Below are positions 45,201 to 60,200 of a stretch of DNA of 64,000 nt, piece by piece (position 1 is the first letter of the stretch; the number at the start of each line of letters is the position of its first letter). Both the position numbers and the translations under genes were made by a program. This stretch comes from Arion vulgaris (lineage: Eukaryota > Mollusca > Gastropoda > Stylommatophora > Arionidae): NCBI GenBank assembly GCA_020796225.1, contig CM036774.1:24086964-24150963 (forward strand). Reading direction: 5' to 3'. The notes beneath the pieces were generated by a model, which worked only from the letters and a program-made list of their open reading frames with translations, was not told the DNA's origin and searched no databases.

Positions 45201-48200
45201 GAGAGACATACTGAGGAGGAGATCAGAGCACTTATGGTCTAATTGGTTCGATGTGCAGTGATGATGATCCTACGACTAAACTAAAACTAAACTAAACTAA
45301 ACTAAACTAAACTAAACATAGACATCTTCTTCTTCTTCTTCTTCACCCTTCGCCCCTAGGAAGCATAGGTCCGCAACCAAGGCCTTCCAAGCCCGCCTAT
45401 CCAAGGCCATCCTTTCCAGATCTCGCCACTCTCTCCCCGTCCTCTTGCATTCCATCTCTAACTCCCGTCTCCAGGTGTTTCTGGGTCTTCCTTACTTCTA
45501 TTGCCCTGGGGTTCCATCGGAGAGCCTGTCTCACGATGCTGTCAGGGGTTTCCTCAGTGTGTGTCCTATCCATCTCCACCTTCTGCTCATTATCTCTTGT
45601 TCCACCTGCCATTGTCCTGCCCTATCCCACAGTTCTCTGTTTGTGGTCCTGTCGTACCATCTCAGATGGAGTATCCTGCGTAGGCATCTATTAATGAATG
45701 TCTGCAACTTAGACATGCATATTCATACATAGACATACATAGACGCATACATCACACACTCATAGGCAGATAAATAAACTAACTTGTTACGTTGTCCCGA
45801 ATTCCAACAACACCCCCAGCACTGCACGCGTCTCCTATGTTTCCATCTAAGAATCTTCGACCAAACGTCTGTGGTTGAGTTACTGGAGGGCACACTGAAA
45901 ACAAGAAGAATATTGAATTATAAATTTTAATTGAATATTACTGAGGTTGTTGGCATGTAGATTCGTCTTCTTAATAACCCTACGCCCCTAGGGAAGAATA
46001 GCCCTCGCAACCAAGGCCTTCCAAGCCATCCTATCCAAGACCATCTTTTCCATATCTATTTTTTTTTTTGGTTCCGATCCAGAAGCACTTGATCTTTTCA
46101 GCTCTTCGGCTCAGTGCCATGGACATCGTAACCCTTCGGTTCGGTACCACGAGCACCGTAAATCTGGGAATCTGTGGCATTTTCTGCCATCCCACGGAAT
46201 TGAACCCGCACACACAGAGGGATAGTCACCCGTAGTCCAACGCGCTACGAACACGCTGGGCAGACGGGTGCCATCCAGATCTTGTTTACGATCTCCTTAT
46301 TTTGCTGCATTCCGTCTCCAACTCCGGTCTTCATGCGTTCTTGGTTCTTCCCTTACCTCTATTACCTTGCGGTTCCATCTTAGGCCTGTGTAGTGATTCT
46401 GTCAGGGTCTTCAAGTGTGTCTATCCATCACCATATTCTGCCTATCTCTTCCTACTTGCCGTCGTCCGCTCTATACCCTGTTTTCTTGTTGCTGTCCTGT
46501 CATACCGTTGATATGATAATGTGTATAGACCAGGAGTCGGCAACCTTTTGAGACGGAAGAGCCAAAAGTTATAATTTACAAAATTTCTCAGTTTTTAAAG
46601 AGCCACTAAAATTGTTGTTTCAATATTATGGTATTTGATTAGGATTAGATATATAAATTTGATTTTGATTTAAATAAATGGCTTTAAATACGAAATAATA
46701 TTTATTCATATCAAAAATTGTAAACCTGAAATAAATGATTTTAATAGATTGCTACGAGTTTTGAAAATAAAATAATATAATTATTATTTTATGCGCATGG
46801 AACTGGAAGGCCGCAATTTGACATCGAAAGAGACACAACTTGACATCGAATGCCGTATGCGGCTCTATGCCACTGCGGTTGCCGACCCTGAAGTATAGAC
46901 AAATACAGAACTACAGAATTAGTGGAAAGAACCATCCTATTCTTCTTCCTCGTTCGTTCTCATATTCCCTCAAAGACCTAAGCAGAACATTGCCACTTTG
47001 AGCGTTTTTTGTTGAAAGTAAGATTTCTACAATTAAGATTTAGTTTCTCTCACGTGTCTGAACTAAATATTGGCATCATGGGGAAAATTGTTAAGATATA
47101 CAACTAACACATTATTTGGTAAAAGTGTGCAGAAAAAGAAATTGTTGACAACTTATAAGCCTTGAAGAACATCTGTAGTCAATATTTTTATATGCAGTGT
47201 TGGGGTTGTTCTCATCAAACAGCTAGTCTTATACAGATAGAGGAGACACTTTGTTTGGCAAAAGTGTACAGAAATGTATGAGGATAGAGGTTTAGGCCGT
47301 TACTGCTGCCCTCCATTGGCTCTCTGTAACGTCATTTACTGGGGCCGTTGTTGTATCTGACTCTCAGTCCATGCTTCACAAGATCCAGAAGGGCAGGATT
47401 CGGTATGAGTGGATGTCGTCTATAGAAGTTTCTAACCTCCACGGCTTACGTGGATGTACTGTCCTGGACATGCGGGTGTTTGCGGTAATGAGAGAGCGGA
47501 CACGCTTGCATCAACAGCGTCGATTGTTGGGGAGTTGAAGATGGATAAGGGGATATTCTTCGGTCTCTTCGCGACTGTCTGTTGGATGAGGACACTAAAA
47601 TCGATGTTGAATCGATCAAGCGATTTAGGCAGTTTGGTGTTACCCATTGTGCAGGTCGAACTGGATGCCTGAAAGACAGAGTGAGAGGTGTGTTTAATCA
47701 GCGAGCCACGGGAACCATCAGTATGCATACTCTTCGATATCTGTTGGGGAGAATGAGCACCTATGGGTCTGCCCAGAGTACAATGACGTCAGTTTAGTAA
47801 CCAATAACCAATAGTACAGAAGCAAAAATTGTTGACAAAATGTTTCCGCGTGGAGTTGGGAATCTTCTCATGAAATTTAGCTAGTCTCTTACAGGTCATC
47901 ACCATCATCATCAGGTGCCGTACCGGCTGGCGAAGACGATCATGGATCTCCACAAATCTCTGTCGTTGGTGTTTGCTATCATCTCAGATGTTGACGCTCT
48001 ATCGTGGCATGAAGTCAGGCTATCCAAAATTTTCTCTCTCTATCTTCCTCTGTCTCGTCTACCCTCGATTTTACCGGTTGTCACAATGTGTTCTATACCT
48101 CCTCTCCTCATCACATGCCCGAAAAATGATGGCTGCCTCTTTCTTATATTGATGATAAGCTTTCTCTGTGTCTTGATCTCATTCAACACCTCAACATTAG

Positions 48201-51200
48201 TCATTTTAGCAGTCCATGGGATTCTCATCATTCTTCTATAAAACCACATTTCTGTGGCCATCAGATTTTTCGATCTGTGTGTTCATTGTCCATGACTCGC
48301 ATCCGTATGCCAGTATTGGTTCTATGTAGCACTGAATAACTCGCATTCTGATTGCAATAGACAAGGACTTGTTGCAGATAATGATTCTCATTTTCAGGAA
48401 CGATGTTTCTCATACAGGTAGCCATCTTGAGCAGTGTAAGAATGGAAATCTGACGAGCAGAAACAACCCTACAAAACAAACTATGGGGAAATCAGTGAAG
48501 ACTTCAAGAGCACCGCCCTGTTTATGACATATACCGGAGTAGTCGCATAGCAGAAGTTTATCGTAGAAGAAGAAGTCTTTTTAAGAAACATAAATGTTAT
48601 AAGCAGTGGCGGCTCGTCATTAAGGGCCAGTGGGGGCCCCACCAAAAATAATGTGTAACGTGTATTTATTATTTTATAAATTGAAATTTAACCTAAAACC
48701 TAAAACCCTGATTTTTTCGAACATTTTTGTCTAGCCCACCAACAAAAATGATCACGAGCCGACACTGGTTTTAAGGTTAAATTATAATACGGAGGACATA
48801 ACGTTGATATAATGAGAGGTCTCTGTGGGGGATTTCTGTGGCGTAGACAGAGCCGTGCCGTGCTATGATACAGAGAGGCGGCTGCATCAGGCGGTACCGT
48901 AAGGGGCGGCATAAGCAGCAAAATCAAAATTGCAATTGAAGGTTATTTTAAAGAAAAAACATTTAAGGGCGGCATTTCGAAGACTTGCATCATACTGAGA
49001 AAATATACCGCACGGCCCTGGGCGTAGAGGTTAGATACTCGGCTCTCGCTCCAAAGGTACCAAGTTCGCTCCCTCGTGGAGACATCGGGGATATTTTCCC
49101 AGAGAATCTCAGTGTAGGTGAGATCTCGTCCCTATCGGAGACGGACGACAAAACGTAGGTCCCGTGTTCAAGTTGAACAATTAAAAGAACAATTGGCAGT
49201 TAAAACAAAGAAGAGCATGCTGGAAAGCCAATGCCCAGCAAAACAGATTCAAAAAAGTTAATTGCAAATATCCTTTACAGGACTTTGCGAATCAACCCCA
49301 GCTTTGTAACACTGTTTGTGATTTTTCTAGGCATTATTACGTTCAGTAGTTTGCCATTACTTTCTGAACGGGTGGTGCCATCGTCCTTTGTTAAAATCCA
49401 CGCGAAACAATTTGCAACCAAACTGTCCGCAGCGTGATTCGAACTCAGAACGTCGAGGTTAATAGACCGAGTCACTAACCTCTAAGCCACAGACGCCACA
49501 AAAACAGATTAGAAAAGATTAAAAAATTTAAATTCCTACAACATATCTCCACCAACTTCAAAATTACATTGGGGATCATCGTGGGAGCTACGGAGTTCTT
49601 CCCGTGTAAGAAAGAGATCGGAGCACATATGGTTACTCACCGAAGTGCAATGATGATGATCCTATCAACCAATCAATGATACAATGAAAAGAAAAGAAAC
49701 AAGCTGATTTTATTAACCAGTACATAGGCTTTGTACTAAGTACCTGGGAACACTCCTGACATCAGATGGCAGATGTAAAACAGAGATTAGATGTAGAATA
49801 GCTCAAGCGAAAGCATCTTTTATGAAAATGAAAAACACACTATGTGTGAATTCACTACCAATGACACTAAGAAAACGAATACTCCAGTGCTATATTGATC
49901 CAATACTTATGTATGGCAACGAATCATGGATAATGAATAGACAATTAATACGATCATTGGAAACCACAGAGATATGGTTTTACAGAAGAATGCTGAAAAT
50001 TCCATGGACAGCGAAGAAAACAAATGAGGAGGTTTTAATCAGGCCTGTACACAAAGATACATTATAAACAAAATAAGAATCCGACAATCAAGGTTCTTCG
50101 GGTATATAATGCGAAGAGAAGGTTTAGAACATTTGGTGACAACAGGTAAAATTCGGGGAAGGAGAGATCGCTGAAGACAGAGGGAGAAGATGCTGAATGG
50201 CCTGACATCATGGTTCGACACAAGATCGACGTCAGAACTGATTACATGCATCAAGCAGAATGAGTTGTGGAGAGACATGATCGCCTACGCCGGTAGGCAT
50301 GGCACTTCAATGAATGATTGATAGAGGCTTTGCGTAATCTGAACAATTCCTGCAAACATGTATAACGGCTGTGAGGAGCGAAAGGGTTAATACGTCATCC
50401 AAAAAAAAGCATATGTGGACATCTAAATCAGTATCAAAAGGTTCTCAACCTGTTTAAGTACGTACCTGGAGCTTGGGTTGTTGTTGGGAATGTAGTGCTA
50501 GTTGATTCTAAAGCTGTTGTTTCAGCAGCTGTTGTTGTTAGTGGCTCAGCTGTGCTTGATTGTTCTTGTGTTGTCTGAACTTCGTTTGTTGTTGGTTGAG
50601 ATGAAGCTGAAGGTTCTGTTGTTGATGCTGTCTCTGCTAAGTTTGTTATTGCAACCGTTGAAGTTGCACTCTCAGTTGTTTCAGCAGGTGTTGGTGGTGC
50701 TGGTGGTAATTTAGTTGTTGATTGTTCTTCAGTTGTTGTTTCAGCAGCTGCTGTTGTTGGTGGCGCAGCTGTGCTTGATTGTTCTTGTGTTGTTTGAACT
50801 TCGTTTGTTGTTGGTTGAGATGAAGCTGAAGGTACTGTTGTTGATGCTGTCTCTGCTAAGTTTGTTGTTGCAACGTGAAGTTGCACTCTCAGTTGTTTCA
50901 GCAGGTGTTGGTGGTGCTGGTGGTAATTTAGTTGTTGATTGTTCTTCAGTTGTTGTTTCAGCAGCTGCTGTTGTTGGTGGCGCAGCTGTGCTTGATTGTT
51001 CTTGTGTTGTTTGAACTTCGTTTGTTGTTGGTTGAGATGAAGCTGAAGGTGAAGTTGTTGATGCTGTCTCTGCTAAGTTTGTTGTTGCAACCGTCGAAGT
51101 TGCACTCTCAGTTGTTTCAGCAGGTGTTGGTGGTGCTGGTGGTAATTTAGTTGTTGATTGTTCTTCAGTTGTTGTTTCAGCAGCTGCTGTTGTTGGTGGC

Positions 51201-54200
51201 GCAGTTGTGCTTGATTGTTCTTGTGTTGTTTGAACTTCGTTTGTTGTTGGTTGAGATGAAGCTGAAGGTTCTGTTGTTGATGCTGTCTCTGCTAAGTTTG
51301 TTGTTGCAACCGTTGAAGTTGCACTCTCAGTTGTTTCAGCAGGTGTTGGTGGTGCTGGTGGTAATTTAGTTGTTGATTGTTCTTCAGTTGTTGTTTCAGC
51401 AGCTGATGTTGTTGGTGGCACAGTTGTGCTTGATTGTTCTTGTGTTGTTTGAACTTCGTTTGTTGTTGGTTGAGATGAAGCTGAAGGTGCTGTTGTTGAT
51501 GCTGTCTCTGCTAAGTTTGTTGTTGCAACCGTTGAAGTTGCACTCTCAGTTGTTTCAGGAGGTGTTGGTGGTGCTGGTGGTAATTTAGTTGTTGATTGTT
51601 CTTCAGTTGTTGTTTCAGCAGCTGCTGTTGTTGGTGGCGCAGCTGTGCTTGATTGTTCTTGTGTTGTTTGAACTTCGTTTGTTGTTGGTTGAGATGAAGC
51701 TGAAGGTTCTGTTGTTGATGCTGTCTCTGCTAAGTTTGTTGTTGCAAGCGTTGAAGTTGCACTCTCAGTTGTTTCAGCAGGTGTTGGTGGTGCTGGTGGT
51801 AATTTAGTTGTTGATTGTTCTTCAGTTGTTGTTTCAGCAGCTGCTGTTGTTGGTGGCGCAGCTGTGCTTGATTGTTCTTGTGTTGTTTGAACTTCGTTTG
51901 TTGTTGGTTGAGATGAAGCTGAAGGTTCTGTTGTTGATGCTGTCTCTGCTAAGTTTGTTGTTGCAACCGTTGAAGTTGCACTCTCAGTTGTTTCAGCAGG
52001 TGTTGGTGGTGCTGGTGGTAATTTAGTTGTTGAATGTTCTTCAGTTGTTGTCTCAGCAGCTGCTGTTGTTGGTGGCGCAGCTGTGCTTGATTGTTCTTGT
52101 GTTGTTTGAACTTCGTTTGTTGTTGGTTGAGATGAAGCTGAAGGTTCTGTTGTTGATGCTGTCTCTGCTAAGTTTGTTGTTGCAACCGTTGAAGTTGCAC
52201 TCTCAGTTGTTTCAGCAGGTGTTGGTGGTGCTGGTGGTAATTTAGTTGTTGATTGTTCTTCAGTTGTTGTTTCAGCAGCTGCTGTTGTTGGTGGCGCAGC
52301 TGTGCTTGATTGTTCTTGTGTTGTTTGAACTTCGTTTGTTGTTGGTTGAGATGAAGCTGAAGGTTCTGTTGTTGATGCTGTCTCTGCTAAGTTTGTTGTT
52401 GCAACCGTTGAAGTTGTACTCTCAGTTGTTTCAGCAGGTGTTGGTGGTGCTGGTGGTAATTTAGTTGTTGATTGTTCTTCAGTTGTTGTTTCAGCAGCTG
52501 CTGTTGTTGGTGACGCAGCTGTGCTTGATTGTTCTTGTGTTGTTTGAACTTCGTTTGTTGTTGGTTGAGATGAAGCTGAAGGTTCTGTTGTTGATGCTGT
52601 CTCTGCTAAGTTTGTTGTTGCAACCGTTGAAGTTGCACTATCAGTTGTTTCAGCAGGTGTTGGTGGTGCTGGTGGTAATTTAGTTGTTGATTGTTCTTCA
52701 GTTGTTGTTTCAGCAGCTGCTGTTGTTGGTGGCGCAGCTGTGCTTGATTGTTCTTGTGTTGTTTGAACTTCGTTTGTTGTTGGTTGAGATGAAGCTGAAG
52801 GTTCTGTTGTTGATGCTGTCTCTGCTAAGTTTGTTGTTGCAAGCGTTGAAGTTGCACTCTCAGTTGTTTCAGCAGGTGTTGGTGGTGCTGGTGGTAATTA
52901 GTTGTTGATTGTTCTTCAGTTGTTGTTTCAGCAGCTGCTGTTGTTGGTGGCGCAGCTGTGCTTGATTGTTCTTGTGTTGTTTGAACTTCGTTTGTTGTTG
53001 GTTGAGATGAAGCTGAAGGTTCTGTTGTTGATGCTGTCTCTGCTAAGTTTGTTGTTGCAACCGTTGAAGTTGCACTCTCAGTTGTTTCAGCAGGTGTTGG
53101 TGGTGCTGGTGGTAATTTAGTTGTTGATTGTTCTTCAGTTGTTGTTTCAGCAGCTGCTGTTGTTGGTGGCGCAGCTGTGCTTGATTGTTCTTGTGTTGTT
53201 TGAACTTCGTTTGTTGTTGGTTGAGATGAAGCTGAAGGTTCTGTTGTTGATGCTGTCTCTGCTAAGTTTGTTGTTGCAACCGTTGAAGTTGCACTCTCAG
53301 TTGTTTCAGCAGGTGTTGGTGGTGCTGGTGGTAATTTAGTTGTTGATTGTTCTTCAGTTGTTGTTTCAGCAGCTGCTGTTGTTGGTGGCGCAGCTGTGCT
53401 TGATTGTTCTTGTGTTGTTTGAACTTCGTTTGTTGTTGGTTGAGATGAAGCTGAAGGTACTGTTGTTGATGCTGTCTCTGCTAAGTTTGTTGTTGCAACG
53501 CTGAAGTTGCACTCTCAGTTGTTTCAGCAGGTGTTGGTGGTGCTGGTGGTAATTTAGTTGTTGATTGTTCTTCAGTTGTTGTTTCAGCAGCTGCTGTTGT
53601 TGGTGGCGCAGCTGTGCTTGATTGTTCTTGTGTTGTTTGAACTTCGTTTGTTGTTGGTTGAGATGAAGCTGAAGGTTCTGTTGTTGATGCTGTCTCTGCT
53701 AAGTTTGTTGTTGCAACCGTTGAAGTTGTACTCTCAGTTGTTTCAGCAGGTGTTGGTGGTGCTGGTGGTAATTTAGTTGTTGATTGTTCTTCAGTTGTTG
53801 TTTCAGCAGCTGCTGTTGTTGGTGGCGCAGCTGTGCTTGATTGTTCTTGTGTTGTTTGAACTTCGTTTGTTGTTGGTTGAGATGAAGCTGAAGGTTCTGT
53901 TGTTGATGCTGTCTCTGCTAAGTTTGTTGTTGCAACCGTTGAAGTTGCACTCTCAGTTGTTTCAGCAGGTGTTGGTGGTGCTGGTGGTAATTTAGTTGTT
54001 GATTGTTCTTCAGTTGTTGTTTCAGCAGCTGCTGTTGTTGGTGGCGCAGCTGTGCTTGATTGTTCTTGTGTTGTTTGAACTTCGTTTGTTGTTGGTTGAG
54101 ATGAAGCTGAAGGTTCTGTTGTTGATGCTGTCTCTGCTAAGTTTGTTGTTGCAACCGTTGAAGTTGCACTCTCAGTTGTTTCAGCAGGTGTTGGTGGTGC

Positions 54201-57200
54201 TGGTGGTAATTTAGTTGTTGATTGTTCTTCAGTTGTTGTTTCAGCAGCTGCTGTTGTTGGTGGCGCAGCTGTGCTTGATTGTTCTTGTGTTGTTTGAACT
54301 TCGTTTGTTGTTGGTTGAGATGAAGCTGAAGGTTCTGTTGTTGATGCTGTCTCTGCTAAGTTTGTTGTTGCAACCGTTGAAGTTGCACTCTCAGTTGTTT
54401 CAGCAGGTGTTGGTGGTGCTGGTGGTAATTTAGTTGTTGATTGTTCTTCAGTTGTTGTTTCAGCAGCTGCTGTTGTTGGTGGCGCAGCTGTGCTTGATTG
54501 TTCTTGTGTTGTTTGAACTTCGTTTGTTGTTGGTTGAGATGAAGCTGAAGGTTCTGTTGTTGATGCTGTCTCTGCTAAGTTTGTTGTTGCAACCGTTGAA
54601 GTTGTACTCTCAGTTGTTTCAGCAGGTGTTGGTGGTGCTGGTGGTAATTTAGTTGTTGATTGTTCTTCAGTTGTTGTTTCAGCAGCTGCTGTTGTTGGTG
54701 GCGCAGCTGTGCTTGATTGTTCTTGTGTTGTTTGAACTTCGTTTGTTGTTGGTTGAGATGAAGCTGAAGGTTCTGTTGTTGATGCTGTCTCTGCTAAGTT
54801 TGTTGTTGCAACCGTTGAAGTTGCACTCTCAGTTGTTTCAGCAGGTGTTGGTGGTGCTGGTGGTAATTTAGTTGTTGATTGTTCTTCAGTTGTTGTTTCA
54901 GCAGCTGCTGTTGTTGGTGGCGCAGCTGTGCTTGATTGTTCTTGTGTTGTTTGAACTTCGTTTGTTGTTGGTTGAGATGAAGCTGAAGGTTCTGTTGTTG
55001 ATGCTGTCTCTGCTAAGTTTGTTGTTGCAACCGTTGAAGTTGCACTCTCAGTTGTTTCAGCAGGTGTTGGTGGTGCTGGTGGTAATTTAGTTGTTGATTG
55101 TTCTTCAGTTGTTGTTTCAGCAGCTGCTGTTGTTGGTGGCGCAGCTGTGCTTGATTGTTCTTGTGTTGTTTGAACTTCGTTTGTTGTTGGTTGAGATGAA
55201 GCTGAAGGTTCTGTTGTTGATGCTGTCTCTGCTAAGTTTGTTGTTGCAACCGTTGAAGTTGCACTCTCAGTTGTTTCAGCAGGTGTTGGTGGTGCTGGTG
55301 GTAATTTAGTTGTTGATTGTTCTTCAGTTGTTGTTTCAGCAGCTGCTGTTGTTGGTGGCGCAGCTGTGCTTGATTGTTCTTGTGTTGTTTGAACTTCGTT
55401 TGTTGTTGGTTGAGATGAAGCTGAAGGTTCTGTTGTTGATGCTGTCTCTGCTAAGTTTGTTGTTGCAACCGTTGAAGTTGCACTCTCAGTTGTTTCAGCA
55501 GGTGTTGGTGGTGCTGGTGGTAATTTAGTTGTTGATTGTTCTTCAGTTGTTGTTTCAGCAGCTGCTGTTGTTGGTGGCGCAGCTGTGCTTGATTGTTCTT
55601 GTGTTGTTTGAACTTCGTTTGTTGTTGGTTGAGATGAAGCTGAAGGTTCTGTTGTTGATGCTGTCTCTGCTAAGTTTGTTGTTGCAACCGTTGAAGTTGC
55701 ACTCTCAGTTGTTTCAGCAGGTGTTGGTGGTGCTGGTGGTAATTTAGTTGTTGATTGTTCTTCAGTTGTTGTTTCAGCAGCTGCTGTTGTTGGTGACGCA
55801 GCTGTGCTTGATTGTTCTTGTGTTGTTTGAACTTCGTTTGTTGTTGGTTGAGATGAAGCTGAAGGTTCTGTTGTTGATGCTGTCTCTGCTAAGTTTGTTG
55901 TTGCAACCGTTGAAGTTGCACTCTCAGTTGTTTCAGCAGGTGTTGGTGGTGCTGGTGGTAATTTAGTTGTTGATTGTTCTTCAGTTGTTGTTTCAGCAGC
56001 TGCTGTTGTTGGTGGCGCAGCTGTGCTTGATTGTTCTTGTGTTGTTTGAACTTCGTTTGTTGTTGGTTGAGATGAAGCTGAAGGTTCTGTTGTTGATGCT
56101 GTCTCTGCTAAGTTTGTTGTTGCAACCGTTGAAGTTGCACTCTCAGTTGTTTCAGCAGGTGTTGGTGGTGCTGGTGGTAATTTAGTTGTTGATTGTTCTT
56201 CAGTTGTTGTTTCAGCAGCTGCTGTTGTTGGTGGCGCAGCTGTGCTTGATTGTTCTTGTGTTGTTTGAACTTCGTTTGTTGTTGGTTGAGATGAAGCTGA
56301 AGGTTCTGTTGTTGATGCTGTCTCTGCTAAGTTTGTTGTTGCAACCGTTGAAGTTGTACTCTCAGTTGTTTCAGCAGGTGTTGGTGGTGCTGGTGGTAAT
56401 TTAGTTGTTGATTGTTCTTCAGTTGTTGTTTCAGCAGCTGCTGTTGTTGGTGGCGCAGCTGTGCTTGATTGTTCTTGTGTTGTTTGAACTTCGTTTGTTG
56501 TTGGTTGAGATGAAGCTGAAGGTTCTGTTGTTGATGCTGTCTCTGCTAAGTTTGTTGTTGCAACCGTTGAAGTTGCACTCTCAGTTGTTTCAGCAGGTGT
56601 TGGTGGTGCTGGTGGTAATTTAGTTGTTGATTGTTCTTCAGTTGTTGTTTCAGCAGCTGCTGTTGTTGGTGGCGCAGCTGTGCTTGATTGTTCTTGTGTT
56701 GTTTGAACTTCGTTTGTTGTTGGTTGAGATGAAGCTGAAGGTTCTGTTGTTGATGCTGTCTCTGCTAAGTTTGTTGTTGCAACCGTTGAAGTTGCACTCT
56801 CAGTTGTTTCAGCAGGTGTTGGTGGTGCTGGTGGTAATTTAGTTGTTGATTGTTCTTCAGTTGTTGTTTCAGCAGCTGCTGTTGCTGGTGGCGCAGCTGT
56901 GCTTGATTGTTCTTGTGTTGTTTGAACTTCGTTTGTTGTTGGTTGAGATGAAGCTGAAGGTTCTGTTGTTGATGCTGTCTCTGCTAAGTTTGTTGTTGCA
57001 ACCGTTGAAGTTGCACTCTCAGTTGTTTCAGCAGGTGTTGGTGGTGCTGGTGGTAATTTAGTTGTTGATTGTTCTTCAGTTGTTGTTTCAGCAGCTGCTG
57101 TTGTTGGTGGCGCAGCTGTGCTTGATTGTTCTTGTGTTGTTTGAACTTCGTTTGTTGTTGGTTGAGATGAAGCTGAAGGTTCTGTTGTTGATGCTGTCTC

Positions 57201-60200
57201 TGCTAAGTTTGTTGTTGCAACCGTTGAAGTTGTACTCTCAGTTGTTTCAGCAGGTGTTGGTGGTGCTGGTGGTAATTTAGTTGTTGATTGTTCTTCAGTT
57301 GTTGTTTCAGCAGCTGCTGTTGTTGGTGGCGCAGCTGTGCTTGATTGTTCTTGTGTTGTTTGAACTTCGTTTGTTGTTGGTTGAGATGAAGCTGAAGGTT
57401 CTGTTGTTGATGCTGTCTCTGCTAAGTTTGTTGTTGCAACCGTTGAAGTTGCACTCTCAGTTGTTTCAGCAGGTGTTGGTGGTGCTGGTGGTAATTTAGT
57501 TGTTGATTGTTCTTCAGTTGTTGTTTCAGCAGCTGCTGTTGTTGGTGACGCAGCTGTGCTTGATTGTTCTTGTGTTGTTTGAACTTCGTTTGTTGTTGGT
57601 TGAGATGAAGCTGAAGGTTCTGTTGTTGATGCTGTCTCTGCTAAGTTTGTTGTTGCAACCGTTGAAGTTGCACTATCAGTTGTTTCAGCAGGTGTTGGTG
57701 GTGCTGGTGGTAATTTAGTTGTTGATTGTTCTTCAGTTGTTGTTTCAGCAGCGCTTGTGGCGCAGCTGTGCTTGATTGTTCTTGTGTTGTTTGAACTTCG
57801 TTTGTTGTTGGTTGAGATGAAGCTGAAGGTTCTGTTGTTGTGTCTCGCTAAGTTTGTTGTGCAACCGTAGTTGCACTCAGTTGTTTCGCGTGTGGTGGTG
57901 CTAGTGGTAATTTAGTTGTTGATTGTTCTTCAGTTGTTGCTTCAGCAGCGCTGTTGTTGTAGCTGTGCTTGATTGTTCTTGGTTGTTTGAACTTCGTTTG
58001 TTGTTGGTTGAGATGAAGCTGAAGGTTCTGTTGTTGATGCTGTCTCTGCAAGTTTGTTGCAGCTTGCAGTTGCACTCATGTTTCAGCAGGTGTTGGTGGT
58101 GCTGGTGGTAATTTAGTTGTTGATTGTTCTTCAGTTGTTGTTTCAGCAGCTGCTGTTGTTGGTGGCGCAGCTGTGCTTGATTGTTCTTGTGTTGTTTGAA
58201 CTTCGTTTGTTGTTGGTTGAGATGAAGCTGAAGGTTCTGTTGTTGATGCTGTCTCTGCTAAGTTTGTTGTTGCAACCGTTGAAGTTGCACTCTCAGTTGT
58301 TTCAGCAGGTGTTGGTGGTGCTGGTGGTAATTTAGTTGTTGATTGTTCTTCAGTTTTGCTCAGCAGCTGCTGTTGTTGGTAGCGCAGCTGTGCTTGATTG
58401 TTCTTGTGTTGTTTGAACTTCGTTTGTTGTTGGTTGAGATGAAGCTGAAGGTGCTGTTGTTGATGCTGTCTCTGCTAAGTTTGTTGTTGCAACCGTTGAA
58501 GTTGCACTCTCAGTTGTTTCAGCAGGTGTTGGTGGTGCTGGTGGTAATTTAGTTGTTGATTGTTCTTCAGTTGTTGTTTCAGCATCTGCTGTTGTTGGTG
58601 GCGCAGCTGTGCTTGATTGTTCTTGTGTTGTTTGAACTTCGTTTGTTGTTGGTTGAGATGAAGCTGAAGGTTCTGTTGTTGATGCTGTCTCTGCTAAGTT
58701 TGTTGTTGCAACCGTTGAAGTTGCACTCTCAGTTGTTTCAGCAGGTGTTGGTGGTGCTGGGGGTAATTTAGTTGTTGATTGTTCTTCAGTTGTTGTTTCA
58801 GCAGCTGCTGTTGTTGGTGGCGCAGCTGTGCTTGATTGTTCTTGTGTTGTTTGAACTTCGTTTGTTGTTGGTTGAGATGAAGCTGAAGGTTCTGTTGTTG
58901 ATGCTGTCTCTGCTAAGTTTGTTGTTGCAACCGTTGAAGTTGCACTCTCAGTTGTTTCGGCAGGTGTTGGTGGTGCTGGTGGTAATTTAGTTGTTGATTG
59001 TTCTTCAGTTGTTGTTTCAGCAGCTGCTGTTGTTGGTGGCGCAGCTGTGCTTGATTGTTCTTGTGTTGTTTGAACTTCGTTTGTTGTTGGTTGAGATAAA
59101 GCTGAAGGTTCTGTTGTTGATGCTGTCTCTGCTAAGTTTGTTGTTGCAACCGTTGAAGTTGCACTCTCAGTTGTTTCAGCAGGTGTTGGTGGTGCTGGTG
59201 GTAATTTAGTTGTTGATTGTTCTTCAGTTGTTGTTTCAGCAGCTGCTGTTGTTGGTGGCGCAGCTGTGCTTGATTGTTCTTGTGTTGTTTGAACTTCGTT
59301 TGTTGTTGGTTGAGATAAAGCTGAAGGTTCTGTTGTTGATGCTGTCTCTGCTAAGTTTGTTGTTGCAACCGTTGAAGTTGCACTCTCAGTTGTTTCAGCA
59401 GGTGTTGGTGGTGCTGGTGGTAATTTAGTTGTTGATTGTTCTTCAGTTGTTGTTTCAGCAGCTGCTGTTGTTGGTGGCGCAGCTGTGCTTGATTGTTCTT
59501 GTGTTGTTTGAACTTCGTTTGTTGTTGGTTGAGATGAAGCTGAAGGTTCTGTTGTTGATGCTGTCTCTGCTAAGTTTGTTGTTGCAGCCGTTGAAGTTGC
59601 ACTCTCAGTTGTTTCAGCAGGTGTTGGTGGTGCTGGTGGTAATTTAGTTGTTGATTGTTCTTCAGTTGTTGTTTCAGCAGCTGCTGTTGCTGGCGCAGCT
59701 GTGCTTGATTGTTCTTGTGTTGTTTGAACTTCGTTTGTTGTTGGTTGAGATGAAGCTGAAGGTTCTGTTGTTGATGCTGTCTCTGCTAAGTTTGTTGTTG
59801 CAGCCGTTGAAGTTGCACTCTCAGTTGTTTCAGCAGGTGTTGGTGGTGCTGGTGGTAATTTAGTTGTTGATTGTTCTTCAGTTGTTGTTTCAGCAGCTGC
59901 TGTTGTTGGTGGCGCAGCTGTGCTTGATTGTTCTTGTGTTGTTTGAACTTCGTTTGTTGTTGGTTGAGATGAAGCTGAAGGTTCTGTTGTTGATGCTGTC
60001 TCTGCTAAGTTTGTTGTTGCAACCGTTGAAGTTGCACTCTCAGTTGTTTCAGCAGGTGTTGGTGGTGCTGGTGGTAATTTAGTTGTTGATTGTTCTTCAG
60101 TTGTTGTTTCAGCAGCTGCTGTTGTTGTGCGCAGCTGTGCTTGATTGTTCTTGTGTTGTTTGAACTTCGTTTGTTGTTGGTTGAGATAAAGCTGAAGGTT

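Noticed and set aside
45784..45894. Alternative donor GTAACA ten bases earlier in the exon
   Set aside because: It would end the exon in phase 0 and put the next exon out of frame. Donor GTTAGT gives consistent phases through to the stop codon.
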